45,449 bases of DNA from CAZGMC01 sp964526565 (GCA_964526565.1 CAZGMC010000022.1:1-45449), one strand, 5' to 3'. Shown: positions 9,515 to 18,047, counted from the first letter of the stretch. Numbers and translations: made by a program. The notes: generated by a model not told the origin, from the letters alone.

Positions 9515-10105
9515 TCAGACCGCCCCGGCGCGCAGCGCATTGACGAGGAAGTCGGCCATGGCCGCGGCCTGGCCGGCGAGGTTCTCGTCGATGTGCTCGG
9601 CAACGACGAGGGGGTGGCAGAATTTCATGAGCGCGATGGCGGCGAGGTCGGCCGCCCGGTCCACGTCGCGGACCTGGAACTCGCCCGAGGCGGCGCCGTC
9701 GGCGATGATCTCGCGCAGCACGGCGCGCAGCGCCTGCTTGTGCGGGACGATCACGCCCCAGTGCTCGTTGATCGCCGCGGCGACCATGTCGTGCAGGCGC
9801 TTTTCCGCCATGTAGCGTTCGCAGGTCTGCTCGTGGATGCGCGCGGCGTAGGTGCGCAAGCGATCGGCTGCCGGCGCGTCGCCACGCGCAATCTCCCGCG
9901 CCAGCGCCTCCACCTGGCCCAGGTGGCGGCGGCAGATCGCCTCGTTGATGGCGCTCTTGCTCTTGAAGAAGCGGTACACGTTGGCTGGCGACATGCCGCA
10001 GGCGGAGGCGATGTCGGCGACCGTGGTCTTGGCATAGCCCACCTCGCGGAACAGCCGTTCAGCCTCGGCGATGATGCGCTGGTCGGTGGACAGGGCGGTG
10101 TCCAT
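9515..10105 (-). CDS. TetR/AcrR-family transcriptional repressor
   Basis: 196 aa. The N-terminal helix-turn-helix is classical TetR (AERLFREVGYAKTTVADIAS, then MSPANVYRFFKSKSAI). The rest is an all-helical ligand-binding and dimerisation domain. First gene of the operon with the adaptor and RND permease below it. It most likely represses this operon and is released by a pump substrate, as in AcrR-type control. A palindrome 39-62 nt upstream of the ATG is the likely operator (listed separately). The ligand is unknown. Confidence 0.93.
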   Translation of the reverse strand: MDTALSTDQRIIAEAERLFREVGYAKTTVADIASACGMSPANVYRFFKSKSAINEAICRRHLGQVEALAREIARGDAPAADRLRTYAARIHEQTCERYMAEKRLHDMVAAAINEHWGVIVPHKQALRAVLREIIADGAASGEFQVRDVDRAADLAAIALMKFCHPLVVAEHIDENLAGQAAAMADFLVNALRAGAV

Positions 10106-10143
10106 GGCGGCAGTGGTGCGGTGTCGTGCGCTGCGTGCGATGA

Positions 10144-10167
10144 CTGACGATTTACGTTATTCGTCAG
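10144..10167. promoter_or_regulatory. 24-bp near-perfect palindrome, probable TetR operator
   Basis: Arms CTGACGA (10144-10150) and TCGTCAG (10161-10167) are perfect inverted repeats. The central ACGT (10154-10157) lies exactly on the axis; 22 of 24 positions are symmetric. It sits just upstream of the tetR start and before the end of the next gene, in locally AT-richer DNA. The size and symmetry suit two TetR dimers or one dimer on a long site. The operator role is inferred from position. Confidence 0.6.
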
Positions 10168-10241
10168 ACACCATATCCGCCGGGGCCGGTCTGTCAAGGG
10201 TGGACAGTACCGCCGGAACCACCACCAGCCGGCCGCGCTGA

Positions 10242-10850
10242 TCAGGCACGATCGCCAACCCAGGCGAGCGCCGCCTCCAGTCGGTCGTTGCCCCAGAACA
10301 GCTCGCCGTCGGGCGTGACGAAGCTGGGCGCGCCGAAAACGCCCATCTCGGCGGCTGCCTCGATCTGCGCCCGCAGCCGGTCCTTGTTGGCCTGATCGGC
10401 GGCGCGGGCCAGTACCGCCGCCGGTTCGTGGCCGAGCCGTTCGACGACGGCGGCGATCGTCGCCGGGTCGGAAACATCCCGGTTCTCCGCAAAGTTGGCA
10501 TGGTAGACGGCGCGGCTGAACGCCGGGCACCAGCCTTCATCGGCGGCGATCAGCGCGACGCGGGCCGCCAGCACGCTGTTCTGTGGAAACCGGTCCGGGC
10601 GCCGCAACGGCAGGCCCTGGGCAACGCAGATCCGTTCCAGGTCGCGCCACATGTAGCGGCCCTTGGCCGGGTACAGGTTGAACGGCGAGTCGCCCCACCC
10701 CTGGCGGGCGAAGATCGGCCCGAGCAGGAACGGCCGCCACGCCACCTCGATCCCGGCGGCGGCTGCCATCGCCTCGATCCGCGCAGCGGCCGGATAGGAA
10801 TAGGTGCTGGCGAACTCGTACCAGAAGGCAAGGGTGCGGGGTGCTGCCAT
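10242..10850 (-). CDS. 2-hydroxychromene-2-carboxylate isomerase / DsbA-fold (kappa-GST-like) protein
   Basis: 202 aa. Cytosolic thioredoxin-fold protein: the N-terminal strand FWYEFASTYSY fits the HCCA-isomerase pattern with the catalytic serine region in place of CxxC. A central helical insert follows, then FGAPSFV with the cis-proline and a typical C-terminal DRLEAALAW helix. Members isomerise hydroxychromene carboxylates with glutathione, and many are of unknown substrate. The start at 10850 is chosen where homology begins; the Shine-Dalgarno is weak. It lies upstream of tetR on the same strand with a 136-nt gap holding the putative operator, so it is probably a separate transcript. No aromatic-degradation genes are nearby, so the substrate is open. 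Confidence 0.82.
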   Translation of the reverse strand: MAAPRTLAFWYEFASTYSYPAAARIEAMAAAAGIEVAWRPFLLGPIFARQGWGDSPFNLYPAKGRYMWRDLERICVAQGLPLRRPDRFPQNSVLAARVALIAADEGWCPAFSRAVYHANFAENRDVSDPATIAAVVERLGHEPAAVLARAADQANKDRLRAQIEAAAEMGVFGAPSFVTPDGELFWGNDRLEAALAWVGDRA

Positions 10851-11106
10851 GCCGGTTGACCGCCCGGTTCCGAAATGCCGAGGCAGAAACCGCCCGCCGC
10901 GGCCGAAATCCCCCCCTGATGCCGGTTCGCCGAGTGCCGCGTCAAGGCGCCGCGGCAATCGGGCCCGCCGCGCGGCCCAAACGGCCGGTCAGGGCGTTGC
11001 GAAGGCCCGGTCACTCGGCTATCCAGCCAGATGAACGCAGGGAACCCCGCTGCCGCCCGGCCGGCCCACCGGACCGGACCCGGGCGCGGCCGACGAGGAC
11101 ACCACC

Positions 11107-11544
11107 ATGCTGGACAGACCCGTCAAGGAAATCGTCGCCAAGAAGCCGCTGGTGCGGCTGACGCCTGAAACCACGGTCGCCGAGGCCGCCACGGCCATGA
11201 CCGAGAACCGTGTCGGGGCGATCCTCGTCTTCGACGGCGACGAGCTGTGCGGCATCGTCACCGAGCGCGACCTGGTCGGCCGTGTTGTCGCCCCGGCGCT
11301 CGGCCCGGCCGAGACCACGCTCCGCGACGTCATGACCGGCAACCCGACCGTGATCGAGACGACCGCCACCGGCCTGGACGGGCTGCGGGCCATGCACGAG
11401 CAGGGCTCGCGCCACCTGCCGGTGGTCGATGGCGGCCGCATCGTCGGCATCCTGTCGGTGCGCGACCTGCTGCGCTCGGCGGTCGAGGAGTTGACCCTCG
11501 ACCAGACCATCACCCGCGATCTGTGGGAGGGCTTCCCCGTCTGA
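11107..11544 (+). CDS. CBS-domain pair protein
   Basis: 145 aa, two tandem CBS domains (about 8-62 and 75-130) and nothing else: VRLTPETTVAEAATAM, GAILVFDGDELCGIVTERDL, then DVMTGNPTVIETTAT and RHLPVVDGGRIVGILSVRDLL. Such stand-alone pairs bind adenine nucleotides or SAM and regulate partner proteins. GAGGA precedes the ATG. It is followed by a 14-bp tandem repeat and then the ABC1-kinase-like gene on the same strand. The partner is not evident. Confidence 0.9.
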   Translation: MLDRPVKEIVAKKPLVRLTPETTVAEAATAMTENRVGAILVFDGDELCGIVTERDLVGRVVAPALGPAETTLRDVMTGNPTVIETTATGLDGLRAMHEQGSRHLPVVDGGRIVGILSVRDLLRSAVEELTLDQTITRDLWEGFPV

Positions 11545-11593
11545 CCGGCCCGACCTGACCGGCCCGACCTGACCGGCCCGACCTGACCGGCCC
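11542..11593. repeat. 14-bp GC-rich tandem repeat (3.7 copies)
   Basis: The unit TGACCGGCCCGACC repeats without spacers, starting on the stop codon of the CBS gene. Three copies are identical and the last is truncated. The spacer up to the next gene (11594-11717) contains no gene that I can see. Confidence 0.9.
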
Positions 11594-11717
11594 GGAGAGG
11601 GGGCCGCCGGCCGGGGCTGCGCTTCGCCGCACCGGCCCCTCTGGCATGCCGCTGCGCCGTCCCCATCTTGAGGCCGTGCTGCGCTGCAGCAGCGGTGCGG
11701 CTTGACCCGCTGTTGGG

Positions 11718-13214
11718 ATGATGGGGACGGCGGCCATGCTCGACTGGTCGGACTGGCAGGCGTTCTGCGCCACGCTGGATGTCGGCGCGCTGGTGCCGGA
11801 GGGCTATGCCCGCTACCGGCCGGCCATCGTCGACGGCCTGGCGTTCTTCCTGAGCGGCCTGCCGGCCGAGCGCACCGTGGCCATCCTGGCCGAGCAGGCG
11901 GGGCTGCCGGTCGATGCCGGCCCCGACGACCGGCTGGCGGCGGTCGCCCGCCACTGTCCGGCGCTGCACAAGCTGGGTCAGGTGGTGGCCCGCGACCGGC
12001 GCCTGCCGTTGCGCCTGCGCGCGCTGCTGCAGGAGCTGGAGACCATGCCGCCCGCCGCCGGTCTGGATGAGCTGGCGGCGCTGCTGGCGGCGGAGCTGGG
12101 GCCGCTGGCGGCGCGTGGCGTGGTGCTGGACGAGCCGCCGCTGGCCGAGGCCAGCGTCGCCGTGGTCGTGCCGTTCACCTGGCACGGCGCGGACAACGGC
12201 GCGGTGCGGCGCGGCGTGTTCAAGGTGCTCAAGCCGGGCGTCGCCGAGAGGCTGGCCGAGGAGCTGGACCTGCTGCAACGGCTCGGCGGCGTGCTCGACG
12301 AGCGCTGCCACCTGTACGGCCTGCCCGAGATCGACTACGCGGCCACCTTCACCGAGGTGCGCGACCTGCTGCGCCGCGAGGTGCACCTGGACCAGGAGCA
12401 GGCGCACCTGGCGGCGGCGCGCGAGGCCCATGCCGGGATGTCCGGCGTGGCCGTGCCGGAGGTCTTCCCGGCGCTGTCGACGCCGCGGCTGACAGCCATG
12501 GAGCGCCTGGCGGGGCGCAAGGTCACCGACGTGGAGGCGCTGCCGGCGGCGGCGCGGCACCGTCTCGCCGGGCTGATCGTCGAGGCGCTGATCGCCCGGC
12601 CGCTGTGGTCGGCGGGGCCGGTGACGATGTTCCACGCCGACCCCCATGCCGGCAACCTGCTGGCCACCGACGACGGCCGGCTGGGCCTGCTCGACTGGAG
12701 CCTGGTCGGCACGCTGGGCAAGGACGACCGGGTGCTGCTGTCGCAGATCCTGATCGGCGCGCTGCGCCTGGATGCCCACCGCGTCGTCCGCGCCATTGCC
12801 GGCCTGGCCCGCGGGCCGGTGGACGAGGCGGCGCTGCACCGCGTCGCCGACAGCCACCTGGGCCGCCTGCCGGCCAGCGGCCTGCCCGGCCTGCACTGGC
12901 TGACCCGGCTGATGGACGAGGTCGTCACCGGCCTGCGCATCCGCTTCGGGGCCGACCTCGTGATGTTCCGCAAGGTGCTGCACACCCTGGAGGGGGTGAT
13001 CGCCGACGTGGCGCCGGACTGGCCGGCCGACCGGGCGCTGATGCTGGCGTTCCTGACCCGGCTCAACCTGGAATGGGGGGCGCGCATGGTTGCGCCGCCG
13101 TTCGACCGCGGCTTCGCCACCCACCTGTCGAACGCCGACCTGGCCGAACTGGCCATGGCCGCACCGCAGACCGCCACGCAGCACTGGCTGCGCCTGCTGT
13201 CGCCGCCGACCTGA
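11718..13214 (+). CDS. ABC1/AarF/UbiB-family atypical kinase-like protein
   Basis: 498 aa. It contains the family-specific KxGQ motif (KLGQ, about residue 90), an ATP-site region (FKVLKPGVAERLAEEL), a catalytic-loop motif (FHADPHAGN, about 305-313) and a DWSLVGTL metal-binding motif after it. UbiB/ADCK proteins support ubiquinone or other isoprenoid-lipid metabolism through an atypical ATPase/kinase. There are no ubiquinone genes next to it, so it is probably a paralogue rather than the main UbiB. The start is uncertain: the ATG at 11736 is also possible; Shine-Dalgarno signals are weak. It converges with two small membrane-protein genes. Confidence 0.85.
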   Translation: MMGTAAMLDWSDWQAFCATLDVGALVPEGYARYRPAIVDGLAFFLSGLPAERTVAILAEQAGLPVDAGPDDRLAAVARHCPALHKLGQVVARDRRLPLRLRALLQELETMPPAAGLDELAALLAAELGPLAARGVVLDEPPLAEASVAVVVPFTWHGADNGAVRRGVFKVLKPGVAERLAEELDLLQRLGGVLDERCHLYGLPEIDYAATFTEVRDLLRREVHLDQEQAHLAAAREAHAGMSGVAVPEVFPALSTPRLTAMERLAGRKVTDVEALPAAARHRLAGLIVEALIARPLWSAGPVTMFHADPHAGNLLATDDGRLGLLDWSLVGTLGKDDRVLLSQILIGALRLDAHRVVRAIAGLARGPVDEAALHRVADSHLGRLPASGLPGLHWLTRLMDEVVTGLRIRFGADLVMFRKVLHTLEGVIADVAPDWPADRALMLAFLTRLNLEWGARMVAPPFDRGFATHLSNADLAELAMAAPQTATQHWLRLLSPPT

Positions 13215-13247
13215 CGGCCGGCGCGGCCGTGCGGCCGAGCAGGACGT

Positions 13248-13457
13248 TCAGATCGAGCCGCCGTCGGTGGTGGGCGGGGCGTCCTGCGGCTGGCACGCCT
13301 GACCGTCGTCGCGGGTCAGCATGTCCCAGAACGATTCGGCGTCGGCCACGGCCCGGCCCACGGCCGGCACCACCACGTCGCGGGCCAGCCGGTAGCCGAG
13401 CGTCGCGCCGAGCCCGGCCACCGTCGAGACGACGAACACTCCGGCGATGGGAGCCAT
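13248..13457 (-). CDS. small membrane protein, paralogue A
   Basis: 69 aa. The N-terminal hydrophobic segment (MAPIAGVFVVSTVAGLGATL) is followed by GYRLARDVVVPAVGRAVADA and a polar tail. It shares MAPI.GVF.V..VAG.GATLG.R.ARD.VVP with the neighbour at 13536-13751, so the pair arose by tandem duplication. AGGAGG lies 8 nt before the ATG. I do not recognise a named family. The combination of one membrane segment and an amphipathic part suggests an inner-membrane accessory peptide. It lies 78 nt downstream of its paralogue in the same direction. Confidence 0.75.
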   Translation of the reverse strand: MAPIAGVFVVSTVAGLGATLGYRLARDVVVPAVGRAVADAESFWDMLTRDDGQACQPQDAPPTTDGGSI

Positions 13458-13535
13458 CCCCGTTCCTCCTGCATCCCGTTTCCCGGCCGGGCACGGCTCC
13501 TGCGGACCCGGTTGCGCCGCGGGCCCCCTGCCCGC

Positions 13536-13751
13536 TCAGGCCCCGGCGGTGTCCGGCGGTTCGGCGAACTCCGCGTAGTCGCGGCGCCGGTTTTCCTCCG
13601 CCCATGCCGTCACCTTCGCCCAGGCCTCCTCGGTCGCGCCGGCGGCCGCGCCGGCCAGCGGCACGACGAGGTCCCGCGCCACCCGGTGACCGAGCGTCGC
13701 GCCGAACCCGGCCACCGCGGCCACGGCGAACACGCCCACGATCGGTGCCAT
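13536..13751 (-). CDS. small membrane protein, paralogue B
   Basis: 71 aa, one N-terminal membrane segment (MAPIVGVFAVAAVAGFGATL), then GHRVARDLVVPLAGAAAGAT and a charged C-terminus (WAEENRRRDYAEFAEP). It is a paralogue of the protein at 13248-13457. GGGGAG is placed about 8 nt before the ATG. The gene faces away from the serine protease gene, with a 307-nt intergenic region between them that holds a long inverted repeat. Function unknown. Confidence 0.75.
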   Translation of the reverse strand: MAPIVGVFAVAAVAGFGATLGHRVARDLVVPLAGAAAGATEEAWAKVTAWAEENRRRDYAEFAEPPDTAGA

Positions 13752-13860
13752 CTGTTTTCTCCCCTGGGGCGCGCCCTGAAAACCGCGCCGTGCATGGTGC
13801 TCGATTACTGTCAGATTGTGGCGATTCCGGAGCGGAAAAAGGGGCGGAGCCGGGTTAACG

Positions 13861-13937
13861 GTGACAGTTTACTTGTTTCCCTTGTCCTGATTGCGACACT
13901 GGGCCTATCTTATCCAGGTAAATAAATAAACTGTCAC
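13861..13937. promoter_or_regulatory. AT-rich island bounded by an 18-bp inverted repeat
   Basis: The 307-nt gap 13752-14058 between divergent genes contains no gene, but it holds GTGACAGTTTA (13861-13871) and its exact reverse complement (13927-13937). The match extends to 18 bp with two mismatches, around a 41-nt centre. The centre includes TTGTCC (13882) and TATCTT (13906), an 18-nt-spaced sigma-70-like promoter reading toward the protease gene. The composition is much more AT-rich than the surroundings. It is either a control region or the ends of a small element; I cannot tell which. Confidence 0.45.
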
Positions 13938-14058
13938 TGATAAACCAAATCGCGAATGCCATTGCCCTGGACGGGATTGACTGTCGGCGATGACACGCGG
14001 CGGCCGATCGGCGAGGATTGGCGCCCCTGCGGCACACGCACTGCGAGAGGCGCATGCC

Positions 14059-14904
14059 ATGTTCCCGAGCCGGCACCCGATCCGCGCGTGGCTGACCATC
14101 GCCGTCGGCCTGACCCTGTCCTGTGCCGTCGTGGCGGCGCTGCCGCCGGCTGTGGCGCAGGGCCTGCCCGGCCGCGCCGAGCGGGAGATGATCGCGCCGG
14201 ACGCCTGGCCATGGACGGCGATCGGCCGGATCAACCGGGCCGGCCGCGGCTTCTGCACCGGCGTCCTGATTGCGCCGCAGCGGGTGCTGACCGCCGCGCA
14301 CTGCCTGTACGACTCGCGCCGCCAACGCTGGATGCCGCCGCGGACCGTGCACTTCGTCGCCGGCTACCACCTGGACCGCTACCTCGCCCATTCGGTCGGG
14401 CAGGCGCTGCATGTCGCCGCCGGCTACCGGCCCGGTCCGGACGAGACGGCCGACATCCGCGACCTGGGAACCGACTGGGCGGTGGTCGAGCTGGCCACGG
14501 CGCTGGCGATCGAGCCGATCCCCTGGCAGGGCGGCACGGCCGGCACGGCCGGCATGGCCGGCTCGGGGACCGCACCAGGCGACGGGCCGGCGACGGCGCT
14601 GGTGGTCGACACGCCACTGGTGCTGGCCGGCTACCGGCGCGACCGCGCCCATGCCCTGTCGGCCGACACCGACTGCCGGCTGCTCGAGGCGCGGCCCGAC
14701 CTCGGCCTGCTGGTGCACGATTGCGCGGCGACGTACGGCGACTCCGGCTCGCCGTTGCTGCGGGAGCGCGACGGCGGCTTCGTCCTGGTCGGGCTGCACG
14801 TGGCGCTGGCCGGCGCTGGCGACAGCTATCGCGGCCTGGCCGTGGCTCCGGCCGCCCTGACCGGCACCGTGACCACCCCGCCGCCGACACCCGGCGGCGG
14901 CTGA
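14059..14904 (+). CDS. exported trypsin-like (S1/V8-type) serine protease
   Basis: 281 aa. Signal peptide (AWLTIAVGLTLSCAVVAALP) cleaved near AVAQ (33-34). The catalytic triad is visible: H81 in TAAHC, D139 in GTDWAV, S229 in GDSGSP. C66/C82 fit the conserved disulfide next to the active histidine. A low-complexity Gly-Thr-Ala insert at about 159-170 is encoded by a short tandem repeat. GAGAGG lies 8 nt before the ATG at 14059; an upstream in-frame extension would hide the signal peptide. It is probably a periplasmic or secreted protease. It converges with priA, 17 nt apart. Confidence 0.88.
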   Translation: MFPSRHPIRAWLTIAVGLTLSCAVVAALPPAVAQGLPGRAEREMIAPDAWPWTAIGRINRAGRGFCTGVLIAPQRVLTAAHCLYDSRRQRWMPPRTVHFVAGYHLDRYLAHSVGQALHVAAGYRPGPDETADIRDLGTDWAVVELATALAIEPIPWQGGTAGTAGMAGSGTAPGDGPATALVVDTPLVLAGYRRDRAHALSADTDCRLLEARPDLGLLVHDCAATYGDSGSPLLRERDGGFVLVGLHVALAGAGDSYRGLAVAPAALTGTVTTPPPTPGGG

Positions 14905-14921
14905 CGCGGCGCCGCACGCGG

Positions 14922-17186
14922 CTACAGAAAACTGTACGGATCCACATCCACCGTCACCCGCACCGCGGCCGGCACGTCGACAGCGGCGAGCCAGCCGGCG
15001 ATGGCCGCCTGGATGTTCAGGCGGCGGTCGGCGGTGACCAGCAGGCGGCGGCGGTGGCGGCCGCGCAGCACCGCCAGGGGCGCGTCGGCCGGGCCCAGCA
15101 CCTCGATGCCCTCGCCCTGGGGGGCGGTGCGGCCCAGCGCCTGGGCGACGCGGTCGACCTGGGCCTTGTCCGGGCCGGCGACGATCACCGCCGCCAGCCG
15201 CGCGAACGGCGGCATGCCGGCGCGGCGGCGCTCGGCGATCTCGTGCGCCAGGAAGCCGTCGCGGTCGCCGGCGACCAGGGCGGCGATCACCGGGTGGTCG
15301 GGGTGATACGTCTGCAGCAGCACCCGCCCCGGCCGGTCGGCCCGCCCGGCGCGGCCGGCCACCTGGTGCAGCAGCTGATAGGTGCGCTCGACGGCGCGCA
15401 GGTCGCCGCCGGCCAGCCCCAGGTCGGCATCGACCACGCCGACCAGCGTCAGCATCGGGAAGTGGTGGCCCTTGGCGACGAGCTGGGTGCCGATCACCAG
15501 ATCGACCTCGTGCTGCGCCACGCGGCGGACCAGCGCCTCGGCCTCGGCGGGGCCATGGATCAGGTCGCTGGCCATCACCGCCAGCCGCGCCTCGGGCAGC
15601 AGCGCGGCGGCCTCCTCGGCGACCCGCTCGACGCCGGGGCCGCAGGCGACGAACGACGCCTCCGCCGCGCAGCTCGGGCACTGTGCCGGCAGCACCGCCT
15701 CGTGGCCGCAGTGGTGGCACTTGAGCCGCCCGGCCAGGCGGTGCTCCACCAGCCAGGCGGTGCAGTGCGGGCACTGCAGGCGGTGGCCACAGCGCCGGCA
15801 CAGGGTCAGCGGCGCGTAGCCGCGGCGGTTCAGGAACAGCATGGCCTGCTCGCCGGCGGCCAGCGTCCCGGTCAGCGCATCGGTCAGGGCCGGCGACAGG
15901 AACCGGCCGCGCGGCGGCGGCGCGGCGCGCAGGTCGACCGCCTCGATGTGCGGCAGCACCGCACCGCCGACCCGCTCCGGCAGGTGCAGGCGGTCGTAGC
16001 GGCCGGCCTCGGCATTGACCACGGTCTCCAGCGACGGCGTGGCCGAGACCAGCACGATCGGGATGCGGCCCAGGTGGGCGCGCACCACGGCCATGTCGCG
16101 GGCATGGTAGATGACGCCCTCCTCCTGCTTGTAGGCGGTCTCGTGCTCCTCGTCGACGACGATCAGGCCAAGGTCGGGATAGGGCAGGAACAGGGCCGAG
16201 CGGGCGCCGACCACCACCCGCGCCTCGCCGCACGCCACCGCCCGCCAGGTGCGCCGCCGCCGCGCCTGGGTCAGGTCGGAGTGCCACTCCGCCGGCCGCG
16301 TGCCGAAGCGGGCGGCGAAGCGGTCCAGCCACTGCGCCGACAGGGCGATCTCCGGCAGCAGCACCAGCACCTGCCGCCCGGCGGCCAGCGCCGCGGCGAC
16401 CGCCTCGAAGTACACCTCGGTCTTGCCCGAGCCGGTGACGCCGTCGAGCAGAGTCGCGGTGAACCCGCCGGCATTCACCTTCATCACCAGGGCCTCGGCG
16501 GCGGCACGCTGGTCCGGCGTCAGGACGACGCCCGCCCGGTGCCGGTCGGGCACGGCGAACGGCGGCGGCGGCAGCGCCACCGGCTCGATCAGCCCGGCGG
16601 CGACCAGCGGCTTGAGCACCGCCATGCTGCAGCCGGCCTCGCGCGCCAGCTCCGACCCTGGCCGTGGCGGGCCGTCGGCCAGCACCTGCAGCACGCGCCG
16701 TCGCGCCGGCGTCAGGCGCAGGCCGGGCTCACCCGTCTCCCCCGCCTCCCCAGCCCCGTCCGCCCCGGCGGGTCCATCATCGGGCGCGGCGGGCGCGGCG
16801 CCGGCCAGGCGGTAGGCGACGACGGGGGCCGGCGGGTCGAGCGCCGCCGGCACGTTGAGGGTCATGCGCAGCACCGCGCCAGGTGGACTCATGACGTAGC
16901 GCGCCACCCAGTCGACCAGGGCGCGCCCCGCCTCGGCCAGCGGCGGCACGTCGAAGCGGCGGATCACGTCGCGCAGGCGCTTTGGCGGCAGCCGGCCCGA
17001 GCCGTCGCCCCAGACCACGCCGGTCACCTCGCGCAGGCCGAGCGGCACCAGCACGAAGTCGCCCGGCGCCAGCGTCAGGCCGTCCGGCACCCGGTAGTCG
17101 TACGCCTCGCCCAGCGGCCGCGGCAGCAGCACGCGCACTTCCCCTGTCCGAAGGGCGTGACCGGAACTGGCATCGTACGCCGTCAT
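14922..17186 (-). CDS. priA: primosomal protein N' (replication-restart helicase PriA)
   Basis: 754 aa. 3'-to-5' superfamily 2 helicase that reloads the replisome at stalled forks. The N-terminal DNA-binding domain (VRVLLPRPLGEAYDYRVPDG) is followed by a Walker A GVTGSGKTEVY, a DEEHE box (VVDEEHETAYKQEEG) and eight paired cysteines (CRRCGHRLQCPHC through CHHCGH to CPSC) that bind two zinc ions, then helicase motifs IV-VI (IGTQLVAKGHHFP, QVAGRAGRADRPG). The length is normal for the family. It is divergent from the transaldolase gene, with 132 nt between them. Confidence 0.96.
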   Translation of the reverse strand: MTAYDASSGHALRTGEVRVLLPRPLGEAYDYRVPDGLTLAPGDFVLVPLGLREVTGVVWGDGSGRLPPKRLRDVIRRFDVPPLAEAGRALVDWVARYVMSPPGAVLRMTLNVPAALDPPAPVVAYRLAGAAPAAPDDGPAGADGAGEAGETGEPGLRLTPARRRVLQVLADGPPRPGSELAREAGCSMAVLKPLVAAGLIEPVALPPPPFAVPDRHRAGVVLTPDQRAAAEALVMKVNAGGFTATLLDGVTGSGKTEVYFEAVAAALAAGRQVLVLLPEIALSAQWLDRFAARFGTRPAEWHSDLTQARRRRTWRAVACGEARVVVGARSALFLPYPDLGLIVVDEEHETAYKQEEGVIYHARDMAVVRAHLGRIPIVLVSATPSLETVVNAEAGRYDRLHLPERVGGAVLPHIEAVDLRAAPPPRGRFLSPALTDALTGTLAAGEQAMLFLNRRGYAPLTLCRRCGHRLQCPHCTAWLVEHRLAGRLKCHHCGHEAVLPAQCPSCAAEASFVACGPGVERVAEEAAALLPEARLAVMASDLIHGPAEAEALVRRVAQHEVDLVIGTQLVAKGHHFPMLTLVGVVDADLGLAGGDLRAVERTYQLLHQVAGRAGRADRPGRVLLQTYHPDHPVIAALVAGDRDGFLAHEIAERRRAGMPPFARLAAVIVAGPDKAQVDRVAQALGRTAPQGEGIEVLGPADAPLAVLRGRHRRRLLVTADRRLNIQAAIAGWLAAVDVPAAVRVTVDVDPYSFL

Positions 17187-17318
17187 TGGCTAGACTGCGA
17201 ATGGCATGCGACAACGCCATGCGCGGCGCCGGGTCGGCGCGGCGCCCAACGGGCCCGACGAGCCCGACACGCACAACAAACCCGACGACGGGCCCAACGA
17301 AGTGACAAAGGGACGATC

Positions 17319-18011
17319 ATGAAGTTCTTCATCGACACCGCCGACCTGAACGAGATCCGCGACCTGGCCGCCACGGGGCTGCTGGACGGTGTTACCACCA
17401 ACCCGACCCTGGTCGCCAAGGCCGGCGCCAATTTCCTGGATCTCGTCGCCGACATCTGCAGCGTCGTTTCGGGACCGGTGAGTGCCGAGGTCGCCTCCAC
17501 CGACTACGAGACCATGGTCGCCGAGGGTCGCCGGCTTGCCCAGATCGGCCCCAACGTCGCCGTCAAGGTGCCGCTGACCCCCGCCGGGCTGAAGGCCTGC
17601 CGCACGCTGACCGATGCCGGCACGATGGTCAACGTGACCCTGTGCTTCTCCGCCGGCCAGGCATTGCTGGCGGCCAAGGCCGGGGCCACGTTCGTGTCGC
17701 CGTTCGTCGGCCGGCTGGACGACCTCAGCCAGGACGGCATGACGCTGATCGCCGACATCGTCGAGATCTACCGCCAGTACCCGATGATCGCCACCGAGGT
17801 GCTGGTCGCCTCGATCCGCCACCCGATGCACCTGGTGCGCGCCGCCAGGATGGGCGCCGGGGTGGCGACGATGCCGCCGGCGGTGATCCGCCAGCTGTTC
17901 AAGCACCCGCTGACCGACCGCGGGTTGGAGATCTTTGTCGCCGATTGGGCGAAGACCGGCCAGACCATCCTGGGCGACGACCCGGTTGCCACCGACGTGG
18001 CGGCGCAATAG
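17319..18011 (+). CDS. transaldolase / fructose-6-phosphate aldolase (short MipB/TalC type)
   Basis: 230 aa, typical of the short transaldolases. MKFFIDTADLNEIRDL and GVTTNPTL are the hallmark N-terminus, and K83 in VAVKVPLT is the Schiff-base lysine. It moves dihydroxyacetone units in the non-oxidative pentose phosphate pathway. AAGGGA precedes the ATG. The slightly longer C-terminus (GDDPVATDVAAQ) is not unusual. The 36-nt gap to DUF484 suggests one transcript. Confidence 0.93.
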   Translation: MKFFIDTADLNEIRDLAATGLLDGVTTNPTLVAKAGANFLDLVADICSVVSGPVSAEVASTDYETMVAEGRRLAQIGPNVAVKVPLTPAGLKACRTLTDAGTMVNVTLCFSAGQALLAAKAGATFVSPFVGRLDDLSQDGMTLIADIVEIYRQYPMIATEVLVASIRHPMHLVRAARMGAGVATMPPAVIRQLFKHPLTDRGLEIFVADWAKTGQTILGDDPVATDVAAQ

Positions 18012-18047
18012 CGTCGTGCAGGGCCCCGAGGGCAAGGACAACAGGGC

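Noticed and set aside
13956..18011. 1351-codon plus-strand frame ending in transaldolase sequence
   Set aside because: Only the last 230 codons are a real gene. The rest is shadow across the protease and priA genes, and the transaldolase has its own ATG and ribosome-binding site.
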